A stretch of 64,000 nucleotides of DNA. It comes from Ardenticatenales bacterium. GTDB lineage: Bacteria; Chloroflexota; Anaerolineae; Promineifilales; Promineifilaceae. Shown piece after piece: positions 32,438 to 40,102 of this stretch (positions are counted from its first letter, which is position 1; every line of letters begins with the position of its first letter). Position numbers and translations under genes: made by a program. The stretch is from positions 1-64,000 of the forward strand of contig JACKBM010000021.1 in NCBI GenBank assembly GCA_020634575.1, read 5' to 3'. The notes beneath the pieces were generated by a model. The model searched no databases, had not been told where the DNA came from, and saw only the letters and a program-made list of their open reading frames with translations.

Positions 32438-35437
32438 CTACGGAACCAGCGTAAAGGCTGGCTCGATGAATTTCCCTGAACCGTCCTTGCGCCGGTTATC
32501 GTTAATCCAGTTAACAAAATAGTTCAGGTGGCGGGGATCAACCCGGGCCGCTGTGTTGCTGCCCATCACCGAATCATTGGTAAACCGTTCGTTGCCCACA
32601 TCATCCGTTGATTTGGTCGCATTGGGGTCGCCCACCGGGCTGTTGCCTACGGTTGCCTGGTAGTCAGCCGCCGACAGGTTGTATTCGTCCTTGTTGCCCA
32701 GCATGTGGCCAAATTCGTGGCTGGGTGCATTGGAGGAAAAACCGGCGGCGTCCGGATACCAGTTAGACAGATTGTACTCGCCGTAATTGACGCCATTAAC
32801 CTTGGAATAAACGTTGATGTTGTGATGGGGGTTGCTGCTGGTAAAGGCGCAATTGATGCGGATAGGCAGGTCGCCATTGCTGTTACGCACCTTGTATTTG
32901 TTGTCCCAGATCCCTTCGATCTGCGCCTCCAGCGTGGATTCGTAGGTCGACAGCTTGGTTTTGGCGCCATCATCGGCCGGGTTCATGTTGATCCGCACAT
33001 CGATCTGCATTCGGTCGCGATAATAGCCTACGTCAAAGGCACCAGTGCCAGTGTAGACCATCGGTTCAAAGATGTTGCCCGGGGTGCTGGGATCATCATT
33101 CTGCAACGTCTCATCCCAGCCATAATTGACGGATTCGTCGACGATGAGGCCCTGGTCCAGCATCCGCAGAAGGAAAATATATTGCTCGGCAGTTACCAGT
33201 GTCTGCAGCACATCACGCACGCCAGGTGACTGCTTCATCAGCTCAAAGTCGGCGTTGCTCATGTTGGCGATGGTCTGGCGGATGCTGTTGTAGTCGGGGC
33301 TGGTTTGCAGGGTATTGAGCAGGGTGGTGACACCGGCCGGATAACTCGCCGCATTGCCATACTCCAGATGCAGCCGCACTCGCCACAACCCAATCGCCCC
33401 GTAGGTGCTGAGGAAGCGGCCCAACAGTTCAGCCGCCAGCTTCACCTCATCCCGCTGCGGCACAGTTGCCGCCTCAATGATGGCCAGAATCGCCTCCAGC
33501 GCCGCGCCATCCGCCAGCGCCTGCTGCAGCTGATTGATGATCCAATCACCGAGGGCCGTCAGGATACGCTGGTTTTCCTCCTGAGTGAAATAACCCAGCA
33601 TGGCATCCAAAATGCCCCGGTTGGCCAGCACCTCCTGCTTGGCCGGCTCAGCCATCCCATTGATCAACGTCAGGAATTCGTCGATGCCGGCTTCCTGATC
33701 GATCAACGTGTGCAGCTGGTTGATCAGGCTGTCGCCCAGCAGATTCTGCGCCTGGCGATAATCCTCCGGTGTGAGCGCATCAGCCAGCCGTTCCATCAGC
33801 GAGCTGTTGGCCCGCACCAGCTCCTTGTCCGCCGGCGTGGCCGCGGCAATGTCCGTCATGATCTTGGCGGTGTCCGGCTCGTCCTTGGCCAGTTCCGCCG
33901 TGATGAGCGACGTCAGGTTTTCCGGCGATGTGGCCGCATTTAACTCTTCTTCGCTGGCGGCGTCGATTGCTTCCTGGCTACCAAAGCGGAGCAACAGGCG
34001 GGCCTGGCGGAAATCCTCCGCACTCATCTGGGCCTCGAGATCAGCCATCAACTGGGCATCGCTATAGGCGGCCAGCCGCTGCTCCTCGCTCACCTGCGGG
34101 ATCATCTCCAGGATGGCGGCGCTGTCCACACCCCAGCCTGACAGGGCCACGTTGAGCCGATCCGTCAGAGAGGCATCGATGTTTTTGAGGACGGTGAGCA
34201 TATCTTCGCGCGAAAGCTCGCTTTGCAGCCGGCTCAGCGTCTCCCGATCATGCAAGATAAGCTGCTTTTCGTCCGCTGACGCCTCATAGGCCATGTTCAA
34301 AATCGACTGAGCATCCACGCCCCAGCCATCCATCGCCACGTGCAGCCGGTCGATGATTGAGACGTTCAGCTCTTTGAGGATGCTTTGGACGAGGTAGCCC
34401 TGGGAAATCTCCTCGGTCAGCCGGGCAATCAGGGCACGGTCGCGGGCGGCGGCCTGTTTTTCCGCCGCAGTCGCATTGGTGCAGATAGTGATAATGGTGG
34501 CCGTATCGACGCCCCAGCCGGCCATCGCTGCATAAATCCGCTCGGCGATGGGTGCGCCGAGCCCGGTCAGGACGCGGACGGCCTGCTCCTGGCTCAACTC
34601 ATCCTTGAGCCGGTTCATCAGGGTGGGATTGCGCAGGACGGCATCTTTTTCAGCGGCTTTGCTGGCGGGCAGCCCTTCGACCATGGTAATGATGGCGTTG
34701 GCGTCGGCGCCCCAGCCATTCATGGCCACTTCCAGCCGTTTGCTGAGGGTGGCGCCGAGGTCGGTCAGGATCTCAAGGGCGTCGGCCCGACTGAGCTGGT
34801 CCTGCAGGCGGGCGACCAGGCGCGGGTCGTTAAGTGCCTGCTCCTTTTCAGTTGCCGAGGCGGCGATGATGGCGTTTTTCATCGCCTGCTTGTCAGCGCC
34901 CCAGCCATCCATTGCCTCATTGAGGTCATCGATCAGGTCGCGCTGGATGAGCTGACCGGCCGGTAAAACCGATTCATCTCGCTTGGCCTGAACCGAATTC
35001 TCTTCATATGCCAACGGAATGGAGGTATGGCGCTGCAATTGCGCCGTGTCCCGCTTGGCCTGGACGGAGTTTTCCTCATAGGCGAGGGCGACCGAGGTGT
35101 GGCGCTGGAGCTGCTGTTTACGCTGGGGGCGGACGGTGGCGGTCTGCCAGCGCCAGACACCAGTGCTCGGCGTGGCTTGAGCCGGGCGCTGCCGAGCCAT
35201 CATCTGGGGCGGACGGGGCAGCTGCTGTAGCTTGCCTTCGACGGCCCGGTTGCCGATGGTGCGCTGCAGGTAAAGGATGTAATCTGGCGTGGCTGCCGCC
35301 GTTGTGGCCTCAGGCTGAGCGGCGGCCGGCTGCGTTGTTGGCGTGTTTTTGGGTTTGCTGACCGGTTTTGCGGTTTGAGTGGTCTGCTGTTTCTTGGCCA
35401 AGGAAGATGGCTCCCGTAAATGAACAGGTCCAGGCAA
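32438..35437 (-). CDS. eCIS-cargo-like protein: annexin-type repeats plus metzincin protease
   Basis: A 999-residue multidomain protein. The N-terminus is low-complexity (Gln/Thr/Ala/Pro) and then carries YLQRTIGNRAV at 56-66, the hallmark of proteins linked to extracellular contractile injection systems (family knowledge). A 22-residue segment QLQRHTSxxLAYEENSVQAK follows twice (109 and 133). Five annexin-like repeats follow, marked by GWG(A/V)D at 178, 241, 307, 371 and 434 (period 63-66), and then more helical repeats to about 700. The C-terminus has HEFGHMLGNKD (907-917), a metzincin HExxHxxGxxD site with Asp as third ligand, and SVMGS (957-961) as Met-turn. No signal peptide. The annotated start is TTG at 35437; a TTG at 35401 with GGGAG nine bases upstream is equally good. 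No sheath, tube or baseplate genes are in the window, so it is an orphan candidate cargo or toxin. Confidence 0.85.
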   Translation of the reverse strand: MPGPVHLREPSSLAKKQQTTQTAKPVSKPKNTPTTQPAAAQPEATTAAATPDYILYLQRTIGNRAVEGKLQQLPRPPQMMARQRPAQATPSTGVWRWQTATVRPQRKQQLQRHTSVALAYEENSVQAKRDTAQLQRHTSIPLAYEENSVQAKRDESVLPAGQLIQRDLIDDLNEAMDGWGADKQAMKNAIIAASATEKEQALNDPRLVARLQDQLSRADALEILTDLGATLSKRLEVAMNGWGADANAIITMVEGLPASKAAEKDAVLRNPTLMNRLKDELSQEQAVRVLTGLGAPIAERIYAAMAGWGVDTATIITICTNATAAEKQAAARDRALIARLTEEISQGYLVQSILKELNVSIIDRLHVAMDGWGVDAQSILNMAYEASADEKQLILHDRETLSRLQSELSREDMLTVLKNIDASLTDRLNVALSGWGVDSAAILEMIPQVSEEQRLAAYSDAQLMADLEAQMSAEDFRQARLLLRFGSQEAIDAASEEELNAATSPENLTSLITAELAKDEPDTAKIMTDIAAATPADKELVRANSSLMERLADALTPEDYRQAQNLLGDSLINQLHTLIDQEAGIDEFLTLINGMAEPAKQEVLANRGILDAMLGYFTQEENQRILTALGDWIINQLQQALADGAALEAILAIIEAATVPQRDEVKLAAELLGRFLSTYGAIGLWRVRLHLEYGNAASYPAGVTTLLNTLQTSPDYNSIRQTIANMSNADFELMKQSPGVRDVLQTLVTAEQYIFLLRMLDQGLIVDESVNYGWDETLQNDDPSTPGNIFEPMVYTGTGAFDVGYYRDRMQIDVRINMNPADDGAKTKLSTYESTLEAQIEGIWDNKYKVRNSNGDLPIRINCAFTSSNPHHNINVYSKVNGVNYGEYNLSNWYPDAAGFSSNAPSHEFGHMLGNKDEYNLSAADYQATVGNSPVGDPNATKSTDDVGNERFTNDSVMGSNTAARVDPRHLNYFVNWINDNRRKDGSGKFIEPAFTLVP

Positions 35438-35498
35438 TCAGGGAAGAGGGCAAACAATTAACCTGCCCCATAATAGATCAGCCCATTCACAGAAACCT

Positions 35499-35531
35499 CA
35501 CAGCGCCGCCGCTATCAGCGTCAGCGCTGTG
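35499..35531 (-). terminator. Possible hairpin terminator of dnaN
   Basis: CACAGCGC (35499-35506) pairs with GCGCTGTG (35524-35531) six bases after the dnaN stop. Read on the - strand, the following GGTTTCTG is only a weak T-tract, so the hairpin may end transcription inefficiently. Confidence 0.4.
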
Positions 35532-35536
35532 ACAGG

Positions 35537-36670
35537 CTAGCGGCCAAAATGCATTGGCATGATGATGTGGAAAAATTCCTCGCTGCCCACTGGTTTGACC
35601 ACACCGGGCTCCGTGGCCCGGGTTGTCTCCAGCGCCACCTGGGGTGAATCGATGACATTGAGCACGTCCGTCATGTATTTGACGTTGAACGCGATCTCAA
35701 TCGGGTCCCCGACCACATTGGCATCGATCTGGGCCACGTTATCCCCCGTTTCCGAGCTGGTGGCGCTGATGGTGGCATGGCCGGACTGCAGCTCATCCCC
35801 TGGCTCCACCCGCACCCGAGCCGTATGGTTCGAGTCGCGCGCAAAGATGTCGGCGGTACGGCACGCCTTGAGGAAAGCGGCGGTACCGATGACGCTGCGG
35901 GTCATATGTTTGTTGGGGATAACGGGCGTGTAATCCGGGAAGCTGCCTTCGATCAGCTGCGAGACCATGACGATGTTATCCATGTCAAAGATGATCTGGT
36001 TGCGGTCAGCCGGCAGACTGACAAAAATATGCTCCACTTCCGGGTCCACGATACGGGCCAGCTCACTCAGCGCCCGGGCGGGAATAATGACCGAGACCGG
36101 CTCTTCGACAAAGCCAGGGAACTCCGCATTGCGCACCGAGAGGCGGAAGCCATCGGTGGCGGCCATGGTCATGGTGTTGCCCTGGAAGCGAGTGGAGACG
36201 CCGGTGAGGATCGGCCGGGTATCGTCCGTGGCCGCGGCAAAGGTGACCTGGCTGATCATCTCCTTGAACACCCGGGTTTCCAGGCGGATGCGGTTATCTT
36301 CATCCGGCTCTGGCACCAGGGGGAATTCCGCAGCGGCGATGCCGCGAATGTTCGCAGTTGTCCGGGCACAGTCAACGTGGATGGTGTTGGTTTCGGCTTG
36401 CAGGTTGAGGTCAACCCGCTCCTGGGGCAGCGCATTGACCAGGTCGGCGAAGGTGCGAGCGGGCACGGTAATTTCGCCATCTTCCAGCACTTTGGCGCCG
36501 ATCCAGCAGGTGATCACCACTTCCAGGTTTGTAGCTGAGAGCTTCAACCGGCCGGTATCCGTCGACAGCAACACATTGCCCAAAACCGGCAACGTCGACC
36601 GCGTACTGACGGCCCGCCCCACGATGCTCAAACCCTTGGAAAGATTTTCCTGCAAACACGAAAGCTTCAT
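35537..36670 (-). CDS. dnaN: DNA polymerase III subunit beta (sliding clamp)
   Basis: The replication clamp, a ring-forming homodimer that tethers DNA polymerase III. About 377 residues, the usual length, with three similar domains. It begins MKLSCLQENLSKGLSIVGRAV, contains TLPVLGNVLL, EITVPARTFADLVNALP and ISQVTFAAATDDTRPILTG, and ends in HIIMPMHFGR, where the MPM peptide is typical of clamps. The ATG at 36670 is supported by GAGGAGCAGGG just upstream; a longer reading from 36706 has no homologous N-terminus. There is no dnaA, recF or DnaA-box cluster beside it, so this is not the usual replication-origin arrangement. Confidence 0.96.
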   Translation of the reverse strand: MKLSCLQENLSKGLSIVGRAVSTRSTLPVLGNVLLSTDTGRLKLSATNLEVVITCWIGAKVLEDGEITVPARTFADLVNALPQERVDLNLQAETNTIHVDCARTTANIRGIAAAEFPLVPEPDEDNRIRLETRVFKEMISQVTFAAATDDTRPILTGVSTRFQGNTMTMAATDGFRLSVRNAEFPGFVEEPVSVIIPARALSELARIVDPEVEHIFVSLPADRNQIIFDMDNIVMVSQLIEGSFPDYTPVIPNKHMTRSVIGTAAFLKACRTADIFARDSNHTARVRVEPGDELQSGHATISATSSETGDNVAQIDANVVGDPIEIAFNVKYMTDVLNVIDSPQVALETTRATEPGVVKPVGSEEFFHIIMPMHFGR

Positions 36671-36719
36671 CACCCTGCTCCTCAAAACACCGCGTCTTAA
36701 CCCCAATAAGAAGACATAA

Positions 36720-36761
36720 GTATTGTTGCAATACCCCGCATAGCGCGGCGAAATTAGTATA
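36720..36761 (-). promoter_or_regulatory. dnaN upstream region: TATACT box and GTATTG palindrome
   Basis: On the - strand a TATACT -10 candidate (36756-36761) lies about 86 bases before the dnaN start. GTATTG-ttg-CAATAC, a perfect 6-3-6 palindrome (36720-36734), lies just downstream of it, as an operator might. No convincing -35 element was seen. Confidence 0.35.
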
Positions 36762-36790
36762 GCATCGTTTTGGGGGATTAGCTATTGGGT

Positions 36791-36939
36791 TTCAGTGGTC
36801 TTTAGCTGTCAGTACGTTCGCTGCGCTCACTGTCAGTGGTCAGTACGCTGCGCTTTTAGTGTCGGGCAAACGACACCAACTGAAAGGGCCGCAGGCCCGT
36901 ACTGACGGCTGAACGGTGCACCGCACCGTACTGACCACC
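36791..36939. repeat. Repeat family B, locus 1 (CAGTACGCTGCGCTTT words)
   Basis: Intergenic tract between dnaN and the SpoU gene, built from variants of GTCAGTACG(C)TGCGCT, then GAAAGGGCCGCAGGCCCGTA and CTGACGGCTGAACGGTGCA. The words GTCAGTACGG.. and CCGTACTGAC face each other, so the tract can fold. The same words occur at 37481-37677 and 50039-50226. Confidence 0.75.
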
Positions 36940-36949
36940 AAATTGCCCC

Positions 36950-37471
36950 CTAGCCGCAGTGCAACGCATGATAAACCACCACACTCAGCGCCACATGCAC
37001 ATTGAGCGACTGCCCCTTGCCATACATGGGCAGGAAGACAGCAGCGTCGCATTGGGCCAGGGTGGCTTTGGTGATGCCGTGGTCTTCGTGGCCAACGACC
37101 AGGCAGCATTTGTCCGGATAGGCAAACTCGTGATAGGGCACAGCGCCATCGGCCAGTTCGACGCCGACAATCTGATAGCCCTCAGCCTTCAGCTGGCTGA
37201 TCGCCGCCTCCGGCTCCTTTTCGTAGCGCCAGGGCACTTTGTTGGTCTTGTGCCGGCCAACTTTGGCGATGGTCGGGTTGGGCGGGGTCGGCGTGATGCC
37301 GGTCAGCACCAGCTCAGTCAACCCGGCGCCATCAGCCATACGAAAGATCGAACCGACGTTCGCCGGGTACTCCACACTCTGGAGCAGGGCGACGATATCC
37401 CGGTCCGGCCGGTGGGCCCGTTTGTAATCACGGAGGAATCGTTTGAGGTCGGTGCCGAGGAGAGGTTTCAT
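36950..37471 (-). CDS. SpoU/TrmH-family RNA 2'-O-methyltransferase
   Basis: An RNA ribose methyltransferase of the SPOUT (trefoil knot) class, 173 residues. Motif 1 is NVGSIFRMADGAGL, motif 2 LVVGHEDHGI and motif 3 LPMYGKGQSLNVHVALSVVVYH, the three blocks that form the S-adenosylmethionine-binding knot. It would act on tRNA or rRNA; the target site is not deducible. The ATG at 37471 gives the normal N-terminus MKPLLGTDLKRFLRDYK. A reading frame extending 15 codons upstream (MKRTDRRKQS...) is encoded by the repeat array and is unlikely to be translated. The gene is enclosed on both sides by repeat family B. Confidence 0.88.
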   Translation of the reverse strand: MKPLLGTDLKRFLRDYKRAHRPDRDIVALLQSVEYPANVGSIFRMADGAGLTELVLTGITPTPPNPTIAKVGRHKTNKVPWRYEKEPEAAISQLKAEGYQIVGVELADGAVPYHEFAYPDKCCLVVGHEDHGITKATLAQCDAAVFLPMYGKGQSLNVHVALSVVVYHALHCG

Positions 37472-37480
37472 TTTGGCATT

Positions 37481-37677
37481 CAGTACGCTTTGCTTTCGGC
37501 GGTCAGTACGCTTCACTTTCGGCGGTCAGTACGCTTCGCTTTCGGTGGTCAGTACGCTTCGCTTTCAGTGGCTTGTACTCAACTGTCCACTGATAGGTGC
37601 GCAGCACCGTACTGATGGCCGAAAGGGCCGCAGGCACGTGCTCATGGCTGACAGGGCCACAGGCCCGTACTGACCGC
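37481..37677. repeat. Repeat family B, locus 2, with four 23-bp tandem units
   Basis: Begins with four tandem 23-base units of the form CAGTACGCTT(T/C)(G/A)CTTTC plus GG(C/T)GGT (37481-37572). Inverted words follow (CCGTACTGATGGCCGAAAGG, GGGCCGCAGG, GGCCCGTACTGACCGC) up to the stop codon of the NACHT gene. There are no unique spacers, so it is not a CRISPR array. It must contain the SpoU promoter and leader if these are local. Confidence 0.85.
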
Positions 37678-40097
37678 TAATACGCTCTATTAATCAAACA
37701 AAGCGCATTATAAGCCGCGTCGCGCAAGGGCGCATCTTCTTTCTGGATGAGTTGGTGCAGGGGATGGCGGGCAGCGGGGAGGGCAAACTGGCCAAGCGTG
37801 GCCGCCGCGGCGCAGCGGGCGTCTACAGCGCTACCTTTAGCCAGCAGATCGAGGAGAAAAGGCTCAGCGGCGGGACCGGCCGGTACAACCTTCTGCTGGC
37901 TGGCGCCCCAGGCCACCAGCCACGGCTGATCGCCCAGCCGGGCCGGCCGCCAGGAACGGCTGACGCGCTCCCGCTCCAACAGTTCCAGGGCAGACGCCGC
38001 CGCCGCATTGACAATCCATTCACTGTCCTCTTCAAGCCCTGAAAGCAGCGCCAATGCCCACGGTTCACCAATCTGGGCCAATCCATAACTGGCAGCCCGA
38101 CGCACCTCATGATCCTCATCGGTGGCCGCATCGCGCAGAACGTCCCAGCCTTCACCGCCCTGCCAGGCCAGCTGCTCAGCCACGCCGGCGCTCGTCATCT
38201 CGTCGGCTTCCAGCAGCAGCTTCAGCAACATGCGCTGTGCTACCGGGTGCGTCAGCGCACCCAGAGCCCGGACTGCGCCTTGCTGCAGGGCGGGCTGCCC
38301 CTCGACGGCCAGCAGCGTCTCCAGCAGTTCCAGCGCGGCCTGGGCCGGCAGCAAGGTCAGCGCGGCGATAGCGGTCTGCTGGATGGCCGGCTCACCACGG
38401 CGTAGCAGCTGTTCGATAAACAGGTGCAGACCACGGCGCTGCGTCAGCGCCACAGCCACGATGGCCCGCTGGCGCAACGCCAGCGGCGCCTCCGCTTGCA
38501 CAGCCAGACGACCCAACCGCGCCAGCACATCTTTTTGCCAGGGCAGATCGCCGGGAAGCTCGGTCAACCAGTTAGCCGCCTCGAACAGGCGCGGCTGGCG
38601 CAAGCTCTGGTCAGCCGGCGCCAGCATCGCTTCCGCCATGTCAGCCGCCCCATGGCGACCCACAAAGAAGAGGCGCACATCCTGCCAATCCCGGTTTTCG
38701 AGCCCTTCCAGAATGGGGCTGTTGTCACCCAGCTGAGCCAGGTAGCTGGCCGCCAGGTAATCACGCCAGAGCGGGCTGCGCAAAGCGATGTGGCCATTGG
38801 GCCAGACATGGAAGAGATCATTTTGGGCGAGGTGATCTAGTAACCGGCCGGTTGCCCCACTCGCCGTCACCTCGTACTCAGCCAGGATGGCCGCCGCATA
38901 CCCTTCCAGCTCGGCCCGCTCGACGTAACCGGCCGGACTGCGTAGCTGCGCCCAGGCCAGCTGCTCCCAAAGCTCGCGAGCGACCGGCGCCAACCAGGCC
39001 GGCTCGGCGTCCGCCGCCGGCAGCAGGTAGCGCAAAGCCGTCTCAAGCAGCTCGACACGCCGTTCCGGTTGGGGCAGATTTTCCGCCGCCAACAGGAGAC
39101 GCAAACGGGCCAAAAGCGGGCTCTGCCCGGGTCGCCAATAGCTGCCCAATGGCGGCAGACTGGCGCCGCCTCGCTGGGCCTGCCAGCGACGCTGTTGCTC
39201 AAAAACCTGCCCACCCTGCCAGGGTGGCAGCTCGCTGAGCAGAAAACCCAGCTTCAACAACGGACCATACCCATAAGCCGGCGCGGCCATGATAATGGGC
39301 AGCTTCGGCCGCTCCTTCAACAAAGCGCCCAGCCATTCCAGGGCCGGCAATCGTTGCGGCGCTGTCAGCTCATCCAACCCATCCAGAAAGAGCAAGAGCT
39401 CACCGGCGGCCAACTTATCACGCCAATAGGCAGCTAATCGTGGCCGCAGCAAGGTGGAAGCCCGGCGGCCCAACGCTTCCAACAGGGCTGTTTCCGCCCC
39501 GTCAGCGCCCAGTGTCAGCTCCTGAATATGTAGAAACACAGGCAGCCGCTGCTGATGGGGAGCCGGCTCGGCATCCTCATCCGGGGGCAGCGCCTGCAGG
39601 GCAAGCCAGGCCAGGGCCGTGCTCTTGCCGCTGCCAGGCAACCCGACCAGGGCCAGCCGCTGCGCACCGGCCAACATTTCAGCAGCCGGCAAAAGTGGCT
39701 GGGGCGGCAGGGCCAGCGGCTGCGCCAGTTCCGGCCAGAGCCGGGTGAAGGAAAGAAGCGCAGCCAACGCATCCTCACCCTCCTCCGGCTCCGGCATGGG
39801 TTGCAGGAAACGGGGTGTGACAACAATCTCCGACAGATGGGCCGCGGCGCCATCCAGATGATATCTTTGCAGATGGCTCCGTAGCTCAGACTGGTAGCGT
39901 TCGCTGCCGCTGGCGGCCAGCCGGCCCCGCGCCGCCGTCGCCCGCTGTTGCAAGCTGCGCCAGGCAGCCGCCAGCCGGGGCCAGAGCTGCTGCATGCCAA
40001 GCACCAGCAACATGCCGAGGATCAGGCCCAGCAGCAGCGAGATCGGCTCGAGCCGCCAGCGACCTATCTGCCAGAGTGTTGTCAACAACCCAAACAA
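37677..40097 (-). CDS. Membrane-anchored NACHT-type STAND ATPase with HEAT repeats
   Basis: An 806-residue signal-transducing ATPase. A transmembrane helix at about 19-35 is followed by a short linker. The NACHT domain has Walker A VGLPGSGKST (151-160) and extended Walker B LLLFLDGLDEL (234-244), with the acidic D-x-L-D-E pattern of NACHT proteins. The C-terminal part (about 540-800) consists of HEAT-like repeats, recognisable from recurring helices such as AIAALTLLPAQAALELLETLL and ALGALTHPVAQRMLLKLLL. Such proteins sense a ligand through the repeat region and oligomerise; several bacterial NACHT proteins act in phage defence (family knowledge). No effector domain other than the N-terminal helix is visible, so membrane disruption or signalling at the membrane is possible. 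Its stop codon lies at the very edge of repeat family B. The subtilase gene lies just upstream. Confidence 0.85.
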   Translation of the reverse strand: MFGLLTTLWQIGRWRLEPISLLLGLILGMLLVLGMQQLWPRLAAAWRSLQQRATAARGRLAASGSERYQSELRSHLQRYHLDGAAAHLSEIVVTPRFLQPMPEPEEGEDALAALLSFTRLWPELAQPLALPPQPLLPAAEMLAGAQRLALVGLPGSGKSTALAWLALQALPPDEDAEPAPHQQRLPVFLHIQELTLGADGAETALLEALGRRASTLLRPRLAAYWRDKLAAGELLLFLDGLDELTAPQRLPALEWLGALLKERPKLPIIMAAPAYGYGPLLKLGFLLSELPPWQGGQVFEQQRRWQAQRGGASLPPLGSYWRPGQSPLLARLRLLLAAENLPQPERRVELLETALRYLLPAADAEPAWLAPVARELWEQLAWAQLRSPAGYVERAELEGYAAAILAEYEVTASGATGRLLDHLAQNDLFHVWPNGHIALRSPLWRDYLAASYLAQLGDNSPILEGLENRDWQDVRLFFVGRHGAADMAEAMLAPADQSLRQPRLFEAANWLTELPGDLPWQKDVLARLGRLAVQAEAPLALRQRAIVAVALTQRRGLHLFIEQLLRRGEPAIQQTAIAALTLLPAQAALELLETLLAVEGQPALQQGAVRALGALTHPVAQRMLLKLLLEADEMTSAGVAEQLAWQGGEGWDVLRDAATDEDHEVRRAASYGLAQIGEPWALALLSGLEEDSEWIVNAAAASALELLERERVSRSWRPARLGDQPWLVAWGASQQKVVPAGPAAEPFLLDLLAKGSAVDARCAAAATLGQFALPAARHPLHQLIQKEDAPLRDAAYNALCLINRAY

Positions 40098-40102
40098 GCC
40101 AT

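Noticed and set aside
36950..37516. Longer SpoU protein starting MKRTDRRKQS at 37516
   Set aside because: The extra 15 codons come from the 23-base repeat units, while the family N-terminus starts at the ATG at 37471.
37481..37572. CRISPR array (four 23-base repeats)
   Set aside because: The units are directly tandem with no unique spacers, and no cas gene is near.
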